Below, piece by piece: positions 27,180 to 37,009 of a stretch of 64,000 bases of DNA. Both the position numbers and the translations under genes were made by a program. Each line of letters starts with the position of its first letter. Position 1 is the stretch's first letter. The notes under the pieces were generated by a model. That model was not told where the DNA came from. It saw only the letters and a program-made list of their open reading frames with translations, and did no database searches. Source of the stretch: Poriferisodalis sp965262965 (lineage in GTDB: Bacteria; Actinomycetota; Acidimicrobiia; Acidimicrobiales; Poriferisodalaceae); contig NZ_OZ253573.1 in NCBI RefSeq assembly GCF_965262965.1, positions 3,968,001-4,032,000 of the forward strand, in the 5' to 3' direction.

Positions 27180-29129
27180 CTAGACTTGGTCGACAATAGC
27201 TTGGACAACGGCGAATTCTCGGTTCTTGCCCAAGAACTCGCTGTACGCATCTTGAGCTTGTGCAATGAGTGTCTCGTAGTACACGACACGAGAACCGGGG
27301 GCAATAGAATCCAGAAGGCTTCGTAGGCGATCGGGGTTTTCGCTCTCTTCTGCGAGAACCGTGCCAAGTACGAACACCACCTCTACCCGCGGATTGGATT
27401 CGCCTTGAGCCCGAGCGATCTTGGTGACCTTGTCGACATAAGTTGTGCCCTGATCATAGAGATCCGAAATCTTCATCTTGCGATCCGCGCGCTTTAACTC
27501 AACGATGATGTGCTTCCCGGCGATCGTCTTGTAGCAGATGTCAACTCGTCCCAGTTTTTCCTTCTTGGAAAGATCGGAGACAATCACTCGCTCCTTGAGC
27601 AATTGCGTCTCCATGCGTTCGCTTCCGGATGCCCGCTCCCAAGCAGGGTCCAAGAGCCAGAGATGGTTGAACAAATATTCTTGGAGGGCGCGCTCGCGCA
27701 AGTTGTTGTCAACTGCATCAATGAGGCCCTTGATGGCCTGCAGTCTGGATGTCACGATGTCGTAGTACAGCGCTGCCTCATAGCTGTCTTGATCTGACAA
27801 GAGTCGAAGAAGGGTGTCGGCATCTTCAACGCCTTCCGCAAGTTCCGCCGTCAAGCCGCGAAGTTTCATGCGCTCAAAGGCATAGATGCAGTGTTTCAGC
27901 AGTTCGTTGCGGTCGGACTCATTGTCGAAGTGGGTTCTGCCGACGCGCCGAATCATTGATTCAGCCTGCTTGCGTGGGCCGCGACCAAGAGTGTTCAACC
28001 ATTCCCTTACTGCGGGTGTCTTGTCGACAATGTCCTCTAGTTTTTGGGCGCCACGCCACTCGGTCCAATCGGATTCGACCTCATTCAATATTCGCTTGAG
28101 ATACTTCTTGAGTTTTATAACCCGTTCATCGTCTTCTTGTACACGCTGGCGATCGCTTGTCGCGAGGTCGACATCACCCTCGGCATCAAGGAAGTCTGCG
28201 TTGATTCGTCCTGTGATGTACTTGGTGTAGAGACGGCCATCGCTAAGGCTCTCGAGTATGTTCTCGTGAAATAGGCGCCCACGGGCAAACAGCACGACTC
28301 CGTTGAGGTTGCCAATTTTCTTCACGTTCAGGTCGGCTGGTTTCCGTGCAGTTCCTATCCAGCCTTCAACACGCCACCCTGGGTCCTCCGCGACATATTC
28401 GGTGGGAATCTGTTTGTGGTTCTTGAAGTAAGGAAGACGCGACAGGTCTTCGTTGAACTCTCCGATCGTCCAGATGTACTCGGTGGCACGCAGGTCACCG
28501 CGATCGTCAGGGGTGACGGCTTTTCCATTGATGACCATGTCGAAGTCATGCGCCATGCCGAGAATCGAAAAACGTCGGCTCAGCCTCTTCCGAAGTGCTG
28601 CGGCCGAGACGCCGAGGCGCTCGCTCTTGAGGTCATTTAGAATGATCTTGGTCCCGACCTGAATCTCGACTTCGTCAGATGGCAGTGCTTGAGGGAAGTA
28701 CTGTGATCTTGCTTTGCTCGCTTCGCGAATGCCCTTGCTGGTAAGAAGGCAACCGTGCCGTTCGCCGTCTCTCGCAGACTGAATGCTGATGGTGTCAGCG
28801 ATTGAAAATAGCGACAGCTTTCCGAGACCTTTGCGACCCATGACGGGTCTGCCTAGCGCAGTCGTGTTTCCTGTCTGTTCGTCATCTTCGCGCCTCGCGT
28901 AACCCACGCGGAGGTAGCGATCGTTCATGTCATCCACGGTCATCCCGACGCCGTTGTCGCTGATCACAATGGCGTCATTGTCTTGATCAAGTCGAACGCT
29001 GACGCTCGTTGCGTCTGCATCCCACGCATTCGCGACAGCTTCAGCCAAGACCGCGGCGATGTTGCTGTAGAGGTTGATGCCAAGGTGCTCAAGGACGGCA
29101 AGATCAACCGTCATCTCGTATGTAGCCAT
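27180..29129 (-). CDS. HgiDII/BbrUII-family restriction endonuclease with GHKL ATPase domain
   Basis: 649 residues. The N-terminus is a GHKL/Hsp90-like ATPase: EAVANAWDADATSVSV (N box), VISDNGVGMTVDD (G1), and GRKGLGKLSLFSIAD (G2). The C-terminus has a nuclease-like segment LGRVDICYKTIAGKHIIVEL with KRADRKM, matching a PD-(D/E)XK core (D...ExK). This architecture defines the BbrUII/HgiDII restriction enzymes, which cut GTCGAC. The convergent methyltransferase completes the pair. GC is lower than in flanking genes, suggesting acquisition as a unit. The frame is intact. Confidence 0.85.
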   Translation of the reverse strand: MATYEMTVDLAVLEHLGINLYSNIAAVLAEAVANAWDADATSVSVRLDQDNDAIVISDNGVGMTVDDMNDRYLRVGYARREDDEQTGNTTALGRPVMGRKGLGKLSLFSIADTISIQSARDGERHGCLLTSKGIREASKARSQYFPQALPSDEVEIQVGTKIILNDLKSERLGVSAAALRKRLSRRFSILGMAHDFDMVINGKAVTPDDRGDLRATEYIWTIGEFNEDLSRLPYFKNHKQIPTEYVAEDPGWRVEGWIGTARKPADLNVKKIGNLNGVVLFARGRLFHENILESLSDGRLYTKYITGRINADFLDAEGDVDLATSDRQRVQEDDERVIKLKKYLKRILNEVESDWTEWRGAQKLEDIVDKTPAVREWLNTLGRGPRKQAESMIRRVGRTHFDNESDRNELLKHCIYAFERMKLRGLTAELAEGVEDADTLLRLLSDQDSYEAALYYDIVTSRLQAIKGLIDAVDNNLRERALQEYLFNHLWLLDPAWERASGSERMETQLLKERVIVSDLSKKEKLGRVDICYKTIAGKHIIVELKRADRKMKISDLYDQGTTYVDKVTKIARAQGESNPRVEVVFVLGTVLAEESENPDRLRSLLDSIAPGSRVVYYETLIAQAQDAYSEFLGKNREFAVVQAIVDQV

Positions 29130-29431
29130 GGCGCGGAACCATAGCGGTGGAGTCGACGGACGGGTCTAGATCACCGCTGTAGAGCCGCGGCTGCGTCCCA
29201 GTCCGTTCGGCTTCGCTGGCGCGAGAGGACGGGGCTGCGACAGCAACAACGCCTGGCAGGGCAGCGTGGAACAGCGACGCGGGGTTCCGCGAGTATGTGC
29301 TGCTGCCCGAGAAGCCCTGCAGTTTCCAGTGCGTTCTCCGTCCTGGCCGCCCGTGGCGACTCGTCCGGACAGACATCCGGCTGAGCGGGAACGATCTTGG
29401 CAGCTCACACGCCGATGCGCGACACGGGCTG

Positions 29432-30211
29432 TCAGGCGTCCATCAAGGCATCGACATACAGATAGTCGCTGAGGATCATACGGACGCGTCCGTCGTCAGT
29501 CGAGTAGGAGAATCTGCCCTCTTGAAGCTCTAGCCAGCCGCTGCTGTGAGTGGAATCCACGAGTCCCCGGCACGCACGCACGAATGCGCGACTTCCGATT
29601 TCTGGCCAGCCTTGCAGCGACGAGGTTCGGAAGAACTCGGCCTCTGCCGCAGGCGACAGCGGTGCCGTCCACCACCTGCAGATCGTCTCCATGTCGGTCG
29701 GGGCTTCTGCATGCTCGAAGTACCACAGACCGCGAGCCATCTTGGTCAGGACCCGGCTGACTCGATCGCTCTCCGGCTGAAACGCGATGTAGCCGTCGAC
29801 ATCGAACTTCGCTCGGGCAAGCTTCGACCGCAGAGCCGGGTCGCGTCTGAGTGTCCTGGCGATCTTGGATCGCTGCAGATCGTCTGGGTCGGTGCTGCCG
29901 CGCAGCGTCGCCTCGATCAAACAGGCGACATATTGCTCATCCAACGATGCCGATTCGTTGCACGCGGCGCAGCTTGCGACCTTGATGATGTTGTCGGGAT
30001 AGGGCTCGTCCAAGAACACCTTCGGCGGAGCATGATCGCGGGTCGACGCGACTGATCCGCAGTTGAAGCCGCCGCCGCCGAGCCGCACGTCCGCGAAGGT
30101 CTCGTATCTCAGCACCGGGTCCCTCCATAGTGAGCTGCTTGACACCCGAGGAGGCACCATAGACCCAAGGTTTACGCGGACTGCACTGGCTTTAGGGCAC
30201 CTCGGTGCCAT
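29432..30211 (-). CDS. HNH endonuclease-like protein
   Basis: Up to 259 residues. An HNH/zinc-finger nuclease motif is visible: a Cys in GGFNCGSVAS, STRDHAPPKVFLDEPYPDN (the His of HNH), and VASCAACNESASLDEQYVAC (the CxxC and Asn). Families with this exact order occur in restriction and defence islands. The real start is uncertain: MVPPRVSSSSLWRDPVL at about 30160 is a likely alternative, and the usual first CxxC is reduced to one Cys, so the N-terminus may be damaged. The C-terminal ~65 residues are duplicated at 24095. Role probably defensive DNA cleavage (inference). Confidence 0.65.
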   Translation of the reverse strand: MAPRCPKASAVRVNLGSMVPPRVSSSSLWRDPVLRYETFADVRLGGGGFNCGSVASTRDHAPPKVFLDEPYPDNIIKVASCAACNESASLDEQYVACLIEATLRGSTDPDDLQRSKIARTLRRDPALRSKLARAKFDVDGYIAFQPESDRVSRVLTKMARGLWYFEHAEAPTDMETICRWWTAPLSPAAEAEFFRTSSLQGWPEIGSRAFVRACRGLVDSTHSSGWLELQEGRFSYSTDDGRVRMILSDYLYVDALMDA

Positions 30212-30696
30212 TCGTTCGGCTCGGGCTGCAGACCCAGAATCGGAGATCGCGCCAACCGCGGCGTTCCGCTGGGTGAGTCCTGCAGCAATCTGACCAGCGA
30301 AAATGAAATCCTCGCAATGGCCATCGCCGTCGCAGACAGCGGCATACGCTGCGAGCTTCAGGAGCGCTGCACGAACGAGACACAGGCCAAGCTCAGGGTG
30401 CCCGACGTTGGAGCAACAGTGATTCCGATCATGTTCTCGAATCGACGCCCGCTAGCTCCACATTTGACATTGCGATGCTGTGACCAGCACAAACGCCTGC
30501 TGCCGCCTGCGGCCATAGGCACGGAATTCAGCACGAATTGGCCTACAGAGGGCATCGACGCCGTTGCGTAACGGCGAGATGACGCCGCTCAGCACAGCAA
30601 GGCGCTGGAAATTATGGGTCTGACCTGCACAAATGACGCACCAGATACGTAGATTGGCAGCGCGACCGGGCCGATCCAAATGTGGAGTATCCCCCA

Positions 30697-30800
30697 TTTC
30701 AAATGTGGAGCCTCCATTTGGAGGCTCAGCAGGGCCAGCAAAGCCGCAGGTCAGAGGCACCAAGCGCTAACTCGCAAACAAGCCACGCCAGGCTTGTTTG
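30697..30800 (+). repeat. Dispersed structured repeat, copy R1
   Basis: The order is AAATGTGGAG, a hairpin (GAGCCTCC-ATTT-GGAGGCTC at 30709-30728), the conserved block AAAGCCGCAGGTCAGAGGCA, CTAACTCG, then a second hairpin CAAACAAGCC-acgcca-GGCTTGTTTG ending at 30800. Copy R2 is at 54836-54970. The interval 30212-30934 contains no gene I can support. Confidence 0.6.
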
Positions 30801-31762
30801 TGACTTAGGGCCCGCCAGAAGTCAAGTCGCGTGGTCTGCGCTCGGGAACTGTGCGTAACTCTTGGTAATCCCACGGATCGTTCGCGCGCCTTGACCCGCG
30901 GCGGACCCTTAGATGGCCTGATGTTTGCGACTTAGAGGCCGCGCGGATTGGCCATCCACGGGTTGGCTGGTTCCCCGGTGTATTGGTCGGGTTGTCCGAA
31001 CAAGACAACCCGTGGAGGCCGGTTTCATCATGCGCGCTTTGGAGCCTGAGGTGGTGGATGTGATCTGGGCGGCGGTGGAGCCGATGCTGCCGGTGCGGCC
31101 GGTTCGTGACCTTGGCAGGGGGCATCGGCCCCGGATATCGGACCGGCTGTGCTTTTGGGGGATCCTGGTGCGGCTGGCCACGGGCTGCTCGTGGCAGTGC
31201 GCGGAGGCGCTGCTGGGATGGCAGGTGTCGGACACGACGCTGCGGTCGCGCCGCGACGAGTGGGTCGCTGCGGGCGTGTTCGAGCGGATCGCGGCCGAAG
31301 CGATCGCCGCCTATGACCGGATCGTGGGTCTCGACCTCGATGACGTGTGCATCGACGGGTCCACCCACAAAGCTCCCTGCGGTGGGGAAGGGACCGGCAA
31401 AAGCCCCGTGGACAGGCGAAAACTCGGCTGGAAGTGGTCGATCGCGATCGACGGGGCGGGGATCCCGCTCGGGTGGGCCGCCGCGGGCGCGAACCGCAAC
31501 GACATCATGCTGTTCGACCCGACCGTGGCCGAGATCGAACGACGGGGGCTGCATCACGACACCGAGACCTTGCACCTCGACCGCGGCTACTGGGGCGCCC
31601 GCGTCGACCGGTCAGCCGCCGCGGCGGGCATCTGCGATCTGGTGCGGCCCCCCAAACGCAGACCCGGCCACGACGGCCCCGCAGAACCGGTCACAGCGCC
31701 GCTGGGGCTGCGCTGGCGCGTCGAGCGAACCAACTCATGGCTGTCCAACTACGGCCAGCTTC

Positions 31763-33281
31763 TGTTGTGCGTCTGACTTTGCCGCGGAGGGTCCACCGAG
31801 GAATGAACCAAGTCTGATCGTGTTCTCGCTGACGCGTGAAGGAGCATCAGATGACTGTCAGCGAGGGTCGGCGTCGACCGAAGAAGCTGTCCGCGGAGAC
31901 GAAGTGGGAGATCTACTTGCAGGTCGCGGGCGGAGAGATCACCCAGGCCGACGCCGCCCGGAAGTGGGGGGTCGATGTGTCGACGATCATCTCCATCCGC
32001 CGGACGGTGAAGGACGCGGCGCTGGCTGCGCTGGCCCGCAAACCGGGTCGCCCGGCCACCGAACGGAACTGGGAGCTCGAAGCGGCCCGGGCAGAGATCG
32101 GTCAGCTCACCGAGGCGATCAAGGTCCAAGCGATCGAGTTGGCCATTGTCCGGGGAAAATCCGGCTGGGACTGAACGGACCGGTCCCGGCGAGAGTCCCC
32201 GCCGAGGCCAAAGAGCTGGTCCTCAACACCGTCGACGACGCCGTTGCCGCCGGGTTCTGGCACACATGGGCCACCGGTGTGTGGCAGGTCTCCGACGACC
32301 GGGTGCACCGCTGGCGGGCCCGCCGACGCGAGCTGGGCACGCTCAGCGACCTCGCCCCGGGCGGCGCGCCGGTGCATGCGGTGCTGGCCGACGAAGTCGC
32401 GGAGGTCCTCGCTGTCGCTGAAGAGTGGGGACCGGTCGACCGGTCGCACCGCAAGCTCGCCCACCGCGGTTCCTATGTGGGCCGGGTGTGGGTGGCCCCC
32501 TCGACGTTTCGGCGCGTTCTGGCTGCCCACGGGCTTGTGCTGCCCGAACAGCCGCCGACACCACGGCGGCCCAAGACGCCGTGGCCCCACTGGCTGGTCT
32601 GGGAACCGAACAGGATCTGGATCTGGGACGTCACCCACTTCGGGCGGGCCCGGCGCTGCGTGTTCGCCATCGTCGACATGGTCTCCCGCTACTGGATCAC
32701 CACCCTGGTCTCGACCGAGGAGACCTCCACCCAAGTGCGCGTCATCTTCGACCAGGCGCTGCTAGCCCAAGATCTCGACGAGCTGCTCACCGACGACCGC
32801 CTCGATCTCGACATCGACGACCCCGACCGGCCGATCCTGCTCGCCGTGTCCGACAACGGCCCGGCCATGACCAGCCACGACACCCGCGCCTACATGGCGA
32901 TGATGGCCATCGCCCAACACCACGGCCGACCCCACACCCCCACCGACCAAGCCTGGATCGAGAGTTTCTTCGGGCACATCAAGCACGAATGGCCCCACCT
33001 CGACGAGATCACCGACCCGGCGTTGCTCGACACAGAGCTGGCACGCATCCGGATCGACTACAACGAAGTCCGGCTGCACGAAGCGCTCGGCTACGTCACC
33101 CCCGACGACGAACACCACCAACGAGGAGAACCGATCCGCGAGGCCCGCCGGCAAGGCCTCCAACGAGCCCGCACACGACGGCTCGACCACAACCGCCGGA
33201 CCACCACCAACAACCCCGAGAACACAGCATGACTTGGTTCATTTCTCAGCCGATCTCCGCGGAAGACTCAGACACACCTCA
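31763..33281 (+). mobile_element. IS3-family element, twin copy 2, 1519 bp
   Basis: Same ends and length as the copy at 22475-23993, with predicted proteins identical throughout. The 4-bp duplication here is CTTC (31759-31762 and 33282-33285). It sits in the transposase gene of IS5 copy A. Confidence 0.9.
31851..33232 (+). CDS. IS3 transposase OrfAB, -1 frameshift fusion (copy 2)
   Basis: Identical to the transposase at 22563-23944: orfA from ATG 31851 to 32174, slippery G GGA AAA at the overlap (32153-32159), and orfB in the -1 frame to the stop at 33232 with the DVTHFG / SDNGPAM / WIESFFGHIKHEW catalytic blocks. Both copies appear intact, so either could have produced the other. Confidence 0.82.
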
Positions 33282-33422
33282 CTTCGACGAAACACCGACC
33301 GCAAACCCGAGCACCGCCTCGCCCAACTCGCCCTCGCCGTCGCCTTGATCATCGCCATCAAACTCATCGACCACCGCAACCGCTGGCAACCCCACAACCG
33401 CCCAATCCGCTAACGCTCTTAG

Positions 33423-35036
33423 CCTGAATCCACCGATTGGTTGTTGGTGAGCGCGGGTTTCGCGGGCTGGTGGCGGGTTGGGGTCGCGTCGGGTTGTTGG
33501 GGGTGTGGTTTGGTGTGTTTGGGCGTGTTCGGCTAGGGGTGCGGGTGTGGTTTGGGGTTGTCGACGCTGGGTTTGTGTGGGGGCGTCAGTTCCGGGCTGT
33601 GCTGTTTAGCCGGAGGGTCCGGGCAGAGCCCTGAGAGCGTTGAGTGTGGCTGTGAATTGTGTTTCCCAGGGCCAGCGGGCGGGGTATCGCAGGGTGGGTG
33701 TGCCTGATCGGTTGACCAGCACGGCGGCGAGTGCGACGAGTCGGGTGCGGCGCGAGCGGTTCGTGGCCGCCGGCGCGCCGGCGAGCGTGTCGGTCCAGTG
33801 GCCGATGTTGTGGGCGGGTGCGGCGCAGGCGAGCGGTGCGCAGTTCGCTGCGTAGTGGCCTGAGGGGACGTGTTCGAGTCCGGTGCCTTCTTTGAGGTCG
33901 CGGATGGCGAGCTCGACCACGGCGTGGCCGCGGTGGAACTCGTCCGCGGCGGCGGTGTCGTGTTCGGTGTTGGCGTTGAATGCGTGGTGCCGCCAGTCGG
34001 GCCACAGCCGTCGCTGTGCGCTGTTGGCGAGGCGGGTGCGGCGCACCACGAGACGAACGGTGCGCTTGGCTTTGCCGCGGCCGGTGGCATAGGTCGTCTC
34101 GGCGACTTGGGCGTGGCCGTCTTTGGTGTAGTCGATGTCGGCCCACGCGTCGTCGCTGATCGCTTGGATCGCTGTGCGCACAGAGGATCTGAGGGCGACG
34201 GTGATCGACCATTTGATGTCGTGGGCGTCGAGACGGTCGATCAGTTTGCGGGACCAGAATCCCGAGTCGGCGCGCACCGTGGTCGGCCCGGTCGCCCCGG
34301 CGCGTCGCAGGTTCGCGACGAGCTCGTCGACGAAGCGCGCCACGCCTCGCGACGACCCCGCGGAGCCTTTGCGCATGCGTGCGCCGAGCACCTCGCGGGT
34401 GTCGGCGCGTGCAGCGAGCAGCGGGTGATAGCCGAGCATGCTGGTGTAGCCGTACGCGGCTCCTTGTTTTTGTTTGCCGTGGACCTCGCAGACCGTGGAG
34501 TCCACATCGACCGTCAGCGGCGCACGGCCCGGGCCTGCTCCCAACTGCCATGCGCGAGCGAGCGTGCGCGACGCCACCGCTTCGAGCTGGCGGACGTGAC
34601 CGAACGTGAACGTCCGCAAGAACGACCCCACCGTGGACGGCGCCATCGGGGCGAACCCCAGCACCCTCCCGGTGCGCCCGGCGCGCAGCATCTCGACATG
34701 ATCGATGTGAGTGCCGCCAGCGAGCATCGCGGCGACCACCGTGCAGATCTTCGGGCCTGGGTTCGCGGAACCGGTGCGTACCCACCGCTCGATCAGCCCC
34801 AACAGACCCAGACGGTCCATCAGCGTTCCCGCCAGGATCAGGCCCGCGTTGGCCACCAGGCCTTCATGGTCGAACGTCGTTGCGAACCGGTCCAGCCTGC
34901 GCGATGATCCAGACACAAAAAGTGCCTCCTGTTTTTGAGACGAATGTGGCTTTCGACATCACAATCGTCGCAGATCAGGAGGCCTTTTTCGCGGACGCGG
35001 CAACCCCCACACACCCACCACACCGGTGGATTCAGG
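33423..35036 (-). mobile_element. IS-b copy 2, IS1380 family, 1614 bp
   Basis: CCTGAATCCACCG at 33423 and its complement ending at 35036, with CTTAG on both sides (33418-33422 and 35037-35041). The target CTTAG was formed by the end of IS5 copy A, the shared TTA and the first base of IS5 copy B. Same length as copy 1 but with scattered substitutions. Confidence 0.88.
33606..34916 (-). CDS. IS1380-family transposase (IS-b copy 2)
   Basis: 436 residues from GTG 34916, preceded by AGGAGG. Catalytic blocks as in copy 1: LTVDVDSTVCEVHGKQKQ, VRADSGFWSRKLID and HAVVELAIRDLKEGTGLE. Differences from copy 1 are mostly single substitutions without frame damage, so both copies may be active. This copy lies between two IS5 elements. 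Confidence 0.88.
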   Translation of the reverse strand: MSGSSRRLDRFATTFDHEGLVANAGLILAGTLMDRLGLLGLIERWVRTGSANPGPKICTVVAAMLAGGTHIDHVEMLRAGRTGRVLGFAPMAPSTVGSFLRTFTFGHVRQLEAVASRTLARAWQLGAGPGRAPLTVDVDSTVCEVHGKQKQGAAYGYTSMLGYHPLLAARADTREVLGARMRKGSAGSSRGVARFVDELVANLRRAGATGPTTVRADSGFWSRKLIDRLDAHDIKWSITVALRSSVRTAIQAISDDAWADIDYTKDGHAQVAETTYATGRGKAKRTVRLVVRRTRLANSAQRRLWPDWRHHAFNANTEHDTAAADEFHRGHAVVELAIRDLKEGTGLEHVPSGHYAANCAPLACAAPAHNIGHWTDTLAGAPAATNRSRRTRLVALAAVLVNRSGTPTLRYPARWPWETQFTATLNALRALPGPSG

Positions 35037-35040
35037 CTTA

Positions 35041-36001
35041 GAGCGTTAGCGGGTTGGGCGGTTGTGGGGTTGCCAGCGGTTGCGGTGGTCGATGAGTTTG
35101 ATGGTGATGATCAAGGCGACGGCGAGGGCGAGTTGGGCGAGGCGGTGCTCGGGTTTGCGGTCGGTGTTTCGTCGCAGTTGGCCGTAGTTGGACAGCCATG
35201 AGTTGGTTCGCTCGACGCGCCAGCGCAGCCCCAGCGGCGCTGTGACCGGTTCTGCGGGGCCGTCGTGGCCGGGTCTGCGTTTGGGGGGCCGCACCAGATC
35301 GCAGATGCCCGCCGCGGCGGCTGACCGGTCGACGCGGGCGCCCCAGTAGCCGCGGTCGAGGTGCAAGGTCTCGGTGTCGTGATGCAGCCCCCGCCGTTCG
35401 ATCTCGGCCACGGTCGGGTCGAACAGCATGATGTCGTTGCGGTTCGCGCCCGCGGCGGCCCACCCGACCGCGATCCCCGCCCCGTCGATCGCGATCGACC
35501 ACTTCCAGCCTGATTTGCGCCGGTCAACGGGGCTTTTGCCGGTCCCTTCCCCACCGCAGGGAGCTTTGTGGGTGGACCCGTCGATGCACACGTCATCGAG
35601 GTCGAGACCCACGATCCGGTCATAGGCGGCGATCGCTTCGGCCGCGATCCGCTCGAACACGCCCGCAGCGACCCACTCGTCGCGGCGCGACCGCAGCGTC
35701 GTGTCCGACACCTGCCATCCCAGCAGCGCCTCCGCGCACTGCCACGAGCAGCCCGTGGCCAGCCGCACCAGGATCCCCCAAAAGCACAGCCGGTCCGGTA
35801 TCCGGGGCCGATGCCCCCTGCCAGGGCCGCCCACCGGCCGCACAGGCAGCATCGGCTCCACCGCCGCCCAGATCACATCCACCACCTCAGGCTCCAAAGC
35901 GCGCATGATGAAACCGGCCTCCACGGGTTGTCTTGTTCGGACAACCCGACCAATACACCGGGGAACCAGCCAACCCGTGGATGGCCAATCCGCGCGGCCT
36001 C
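35041..36001 (-). mobile_element. IS5-family element copy B, 961 bp
   Basis: GAGCGTTAGCGGGTTGG at 35041 and ...CCGCGCGGCCTC ending at 36001, flanked by TTA (35038-35040 and 36002-36004). Intact and inverted relative to copy A. The two ends of the element are imperfect inverted repeats (GAGGCCGCGCGGATTGG against GAGCGTTAGCGGGTTGG). Confidence 0.87.
35046..35906 (-). CDS. IS5-family transposase copy B
   Basis: 286 residues from ATG 35906. The N-terminal DUF4096-type region (LEPEVVDVIWAAVEPMLPV) is followed by the DDE nuclease with VCIDGSTHKAPCGGEG (Asp), DRGYWGARVD (Asp region) and WRVERTNSWLSNYGQLRRN (Glu). Nearly the same protein as copy A, with a few substitutions. The gene is complete and fills the 961-bp element. 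Confidence 0.88.
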   Translation of the reverse strand: MRALEPEVVDVIWAAVEPMLPVRPVGGPGRGHRPRIPDRLCFWGILVRLATGCSWQCAEALLGWQVSDTTLRSRRDEWVAAGVFERIAAEAIAAYDRIVGLDLDDVCIDGSTHKAPCGGEGTGKSPVDRRKSGWKWSIAIDGAGIAVGWAAAGANRNDIMLFDPTVAEIERRGLHHDTETLHLDRGYWGARVDRSAAAAGICDLVRPPKRRPGHDGPAEPVTAPLGLRWRVERTNSWLSNYGQLRRNTDRKPEHRLAQLALAVALIITIKLIDHRNRWQPHNRPTR

Positions 36002-36004
36002 TTA

Positions 36005-36368
36005 ATTCCGCACCGTATTCCGTACTACATTTCGCACACACCCCGCCCTCGTGGGGTTGGCGCGAAACTGTGTTCTCGCAGGTCAGCGAGTTGCTTCTGA
36101 GTGACCGCGGAACGCGTTTGGTCGATTCGCGGAACGCGTTGTGGCCAGGACCGGAGGCCAGAGCATCACCTCGTCTTGCTCGAGCCACCGACCAGCGAGA
36201 ACCACATCGCCATCGACGCCCAGCAGTCGAGCGATGAGCAGATGGCCTGCCTCGGGGACGGTCTCAGGATGACGCAGCGGCCTTGCTTGGGGCACCTAGC
36301 TGTCGTTGTCCCGTGTCAGGCTTTTTGAGACAGGTCGTTGTTTGGTGCTGACCTGAAGGAGAACCCTG
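36005..36368. other. Gene-poor stretch between IS5 copy B and IS remnants
   Basis: No gene is well supported. A minus-strand frame at 36083-36295 encodes a protein-like segment (GHLLIARLLGVDGDVVLAGR) without recognisable family or start, perhaps a gene fragment. CGCGGAACGCGTT occurs twice about 22 bp apart near 36105-36145. The right part (about 36300-36368) is probably the left end of the truncated IS3-type element that begins the next entry. Confidence 0.35.
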
Positions 36369-36449
36369 ATGGGCCGTCAGCCCGCCAAGTCCGTGGAAGA
36401 CAAGACGAGAATCGTGCTGGCTGTGTTGCGCGGCGAGATCACGATCGCG
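36369..36449 (+). pseudogene. Truncated IS3-type OrfA, first 27 codons
   Basis: ATG 36369, after AAGGAGAA, encodes MGRQPAKSVEDKTRIVLAVL then RGEITIA, the typical start of an IS3-family OrfA. After that the sequence switches abruptly to the middle of an IS30 transposase on the opposite strand. It is one side of a deletion that joined two different IS. Confidence 0.6.
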
Positions 36450-37009
36450 GCGGTGAGGTTCGCTTTGCCGACGATGAGGTCGCGGTCCCAGTGGCCGGGC
36501 TCTATACGGTCCTCGACGTCGGCGGGCCGGTCGGCTATCGGCCGGTATTCCCCCAGCGGGCTGGGCTTTTGGGCCTGCGCGACGCTGCGCGGCCGACGGC
36601 GCCGGGCGCGCCGCGGCAGCTTCGCCCAGGAGCCGGCGGGCAAGCCGCTGCGCGCGTCGTTCGCGTAGCACGCCCGGTAGATGGTCTCCGGGCACACGCT
36701 CATGCCCGACTCGCGCAGGTCCGCCGCGGTCGCGTGCGGGGACCAACGCAGCCCCAAGCGCTCATTGACCGCAGCGGCCAGCACCGCATCGTCCGCAAGC
36801 TTCGAGGCCCGAACGCGCCGCGCCCTCGCACACGCCCACGCGTGCGCCGAGCGGGCGTCATAGCCCGCCCGCCCGGCGCAGCGCGCCAGCTCGCGATGCA
36901 CCGTCGACGGATCACGGCCCAGCCGCTGCGCTACGTCCGCGACGCCGCGGCCCGCCCCGAGCGACGACTCGATGAACACCCGCTCATCCAAACTCAGCCT
37001 CGCTGCCAT
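36450..37009 (-). pseudogene. IS30-family transposase, N-terminal fragment
   Basis: ATG 37009, with GGAGG upstream, starts a transposase closely similar to the complete IS30 at 40164-41138 (LSLDERVFIESSLGAGRGVA, ESGMSVCPETIYRACYANDA). It runs to GHWDRDLIVGKAN, the first catalytic Asp, and is then replaced by the IS3-type fragment. Two of the three catalytic residues are lost. The IS30 right end lies outside it at about 37060-37090. Confidence 0.75.

Larger units (their letters stand above)
31030..33413 (+). pseudogene. IS5 transposase copy A, split by IS3
   Basis: ATG 31030 opens a 286-residue IS5-type transposase (DUF4096 N-terminus LEPEVVDVIWAAVEPMLP, then DDE region VCIDGSTHKAP, GYWGAR, WRVERTNSWLSNYGQL). 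It is cut at 31762 by the IS3. Joining 31762 to 33286 restores QLRRNTDRKPEHRLAQLA and the stop at 33411-33413, matching copy B. A fused 708-codon frame through the IS is an artefact. Inactive as it stands, though copy B could act in trans. Confidence 0.85.
30935..33418 (+). mobile_element. IS5-family element copy A, interrupted by IS3
   Basis: It starts with GAGGCCGCGCGGATTGG after TTA (30932-30934) and ends with ...CGCTAACGCTC before TTA (33419-33421), giving the 3-bp TNA duplication of the IS427/IS1031 groups. Without the IS3 and its extra CTTC the element is 961 bp, exactly the length of copy B. It faces copy B tail to tail with one shared TTA. Confidence 0.85.

Noticed and set aside
31106..33232. 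A 708-codon plus-strand reading frame joining IS5 and IS3 sequence
   Set aside because: The first part is the IS5 gene in the wrong frame and the last part is IS3 orfB; the fusion is created by the insertion.
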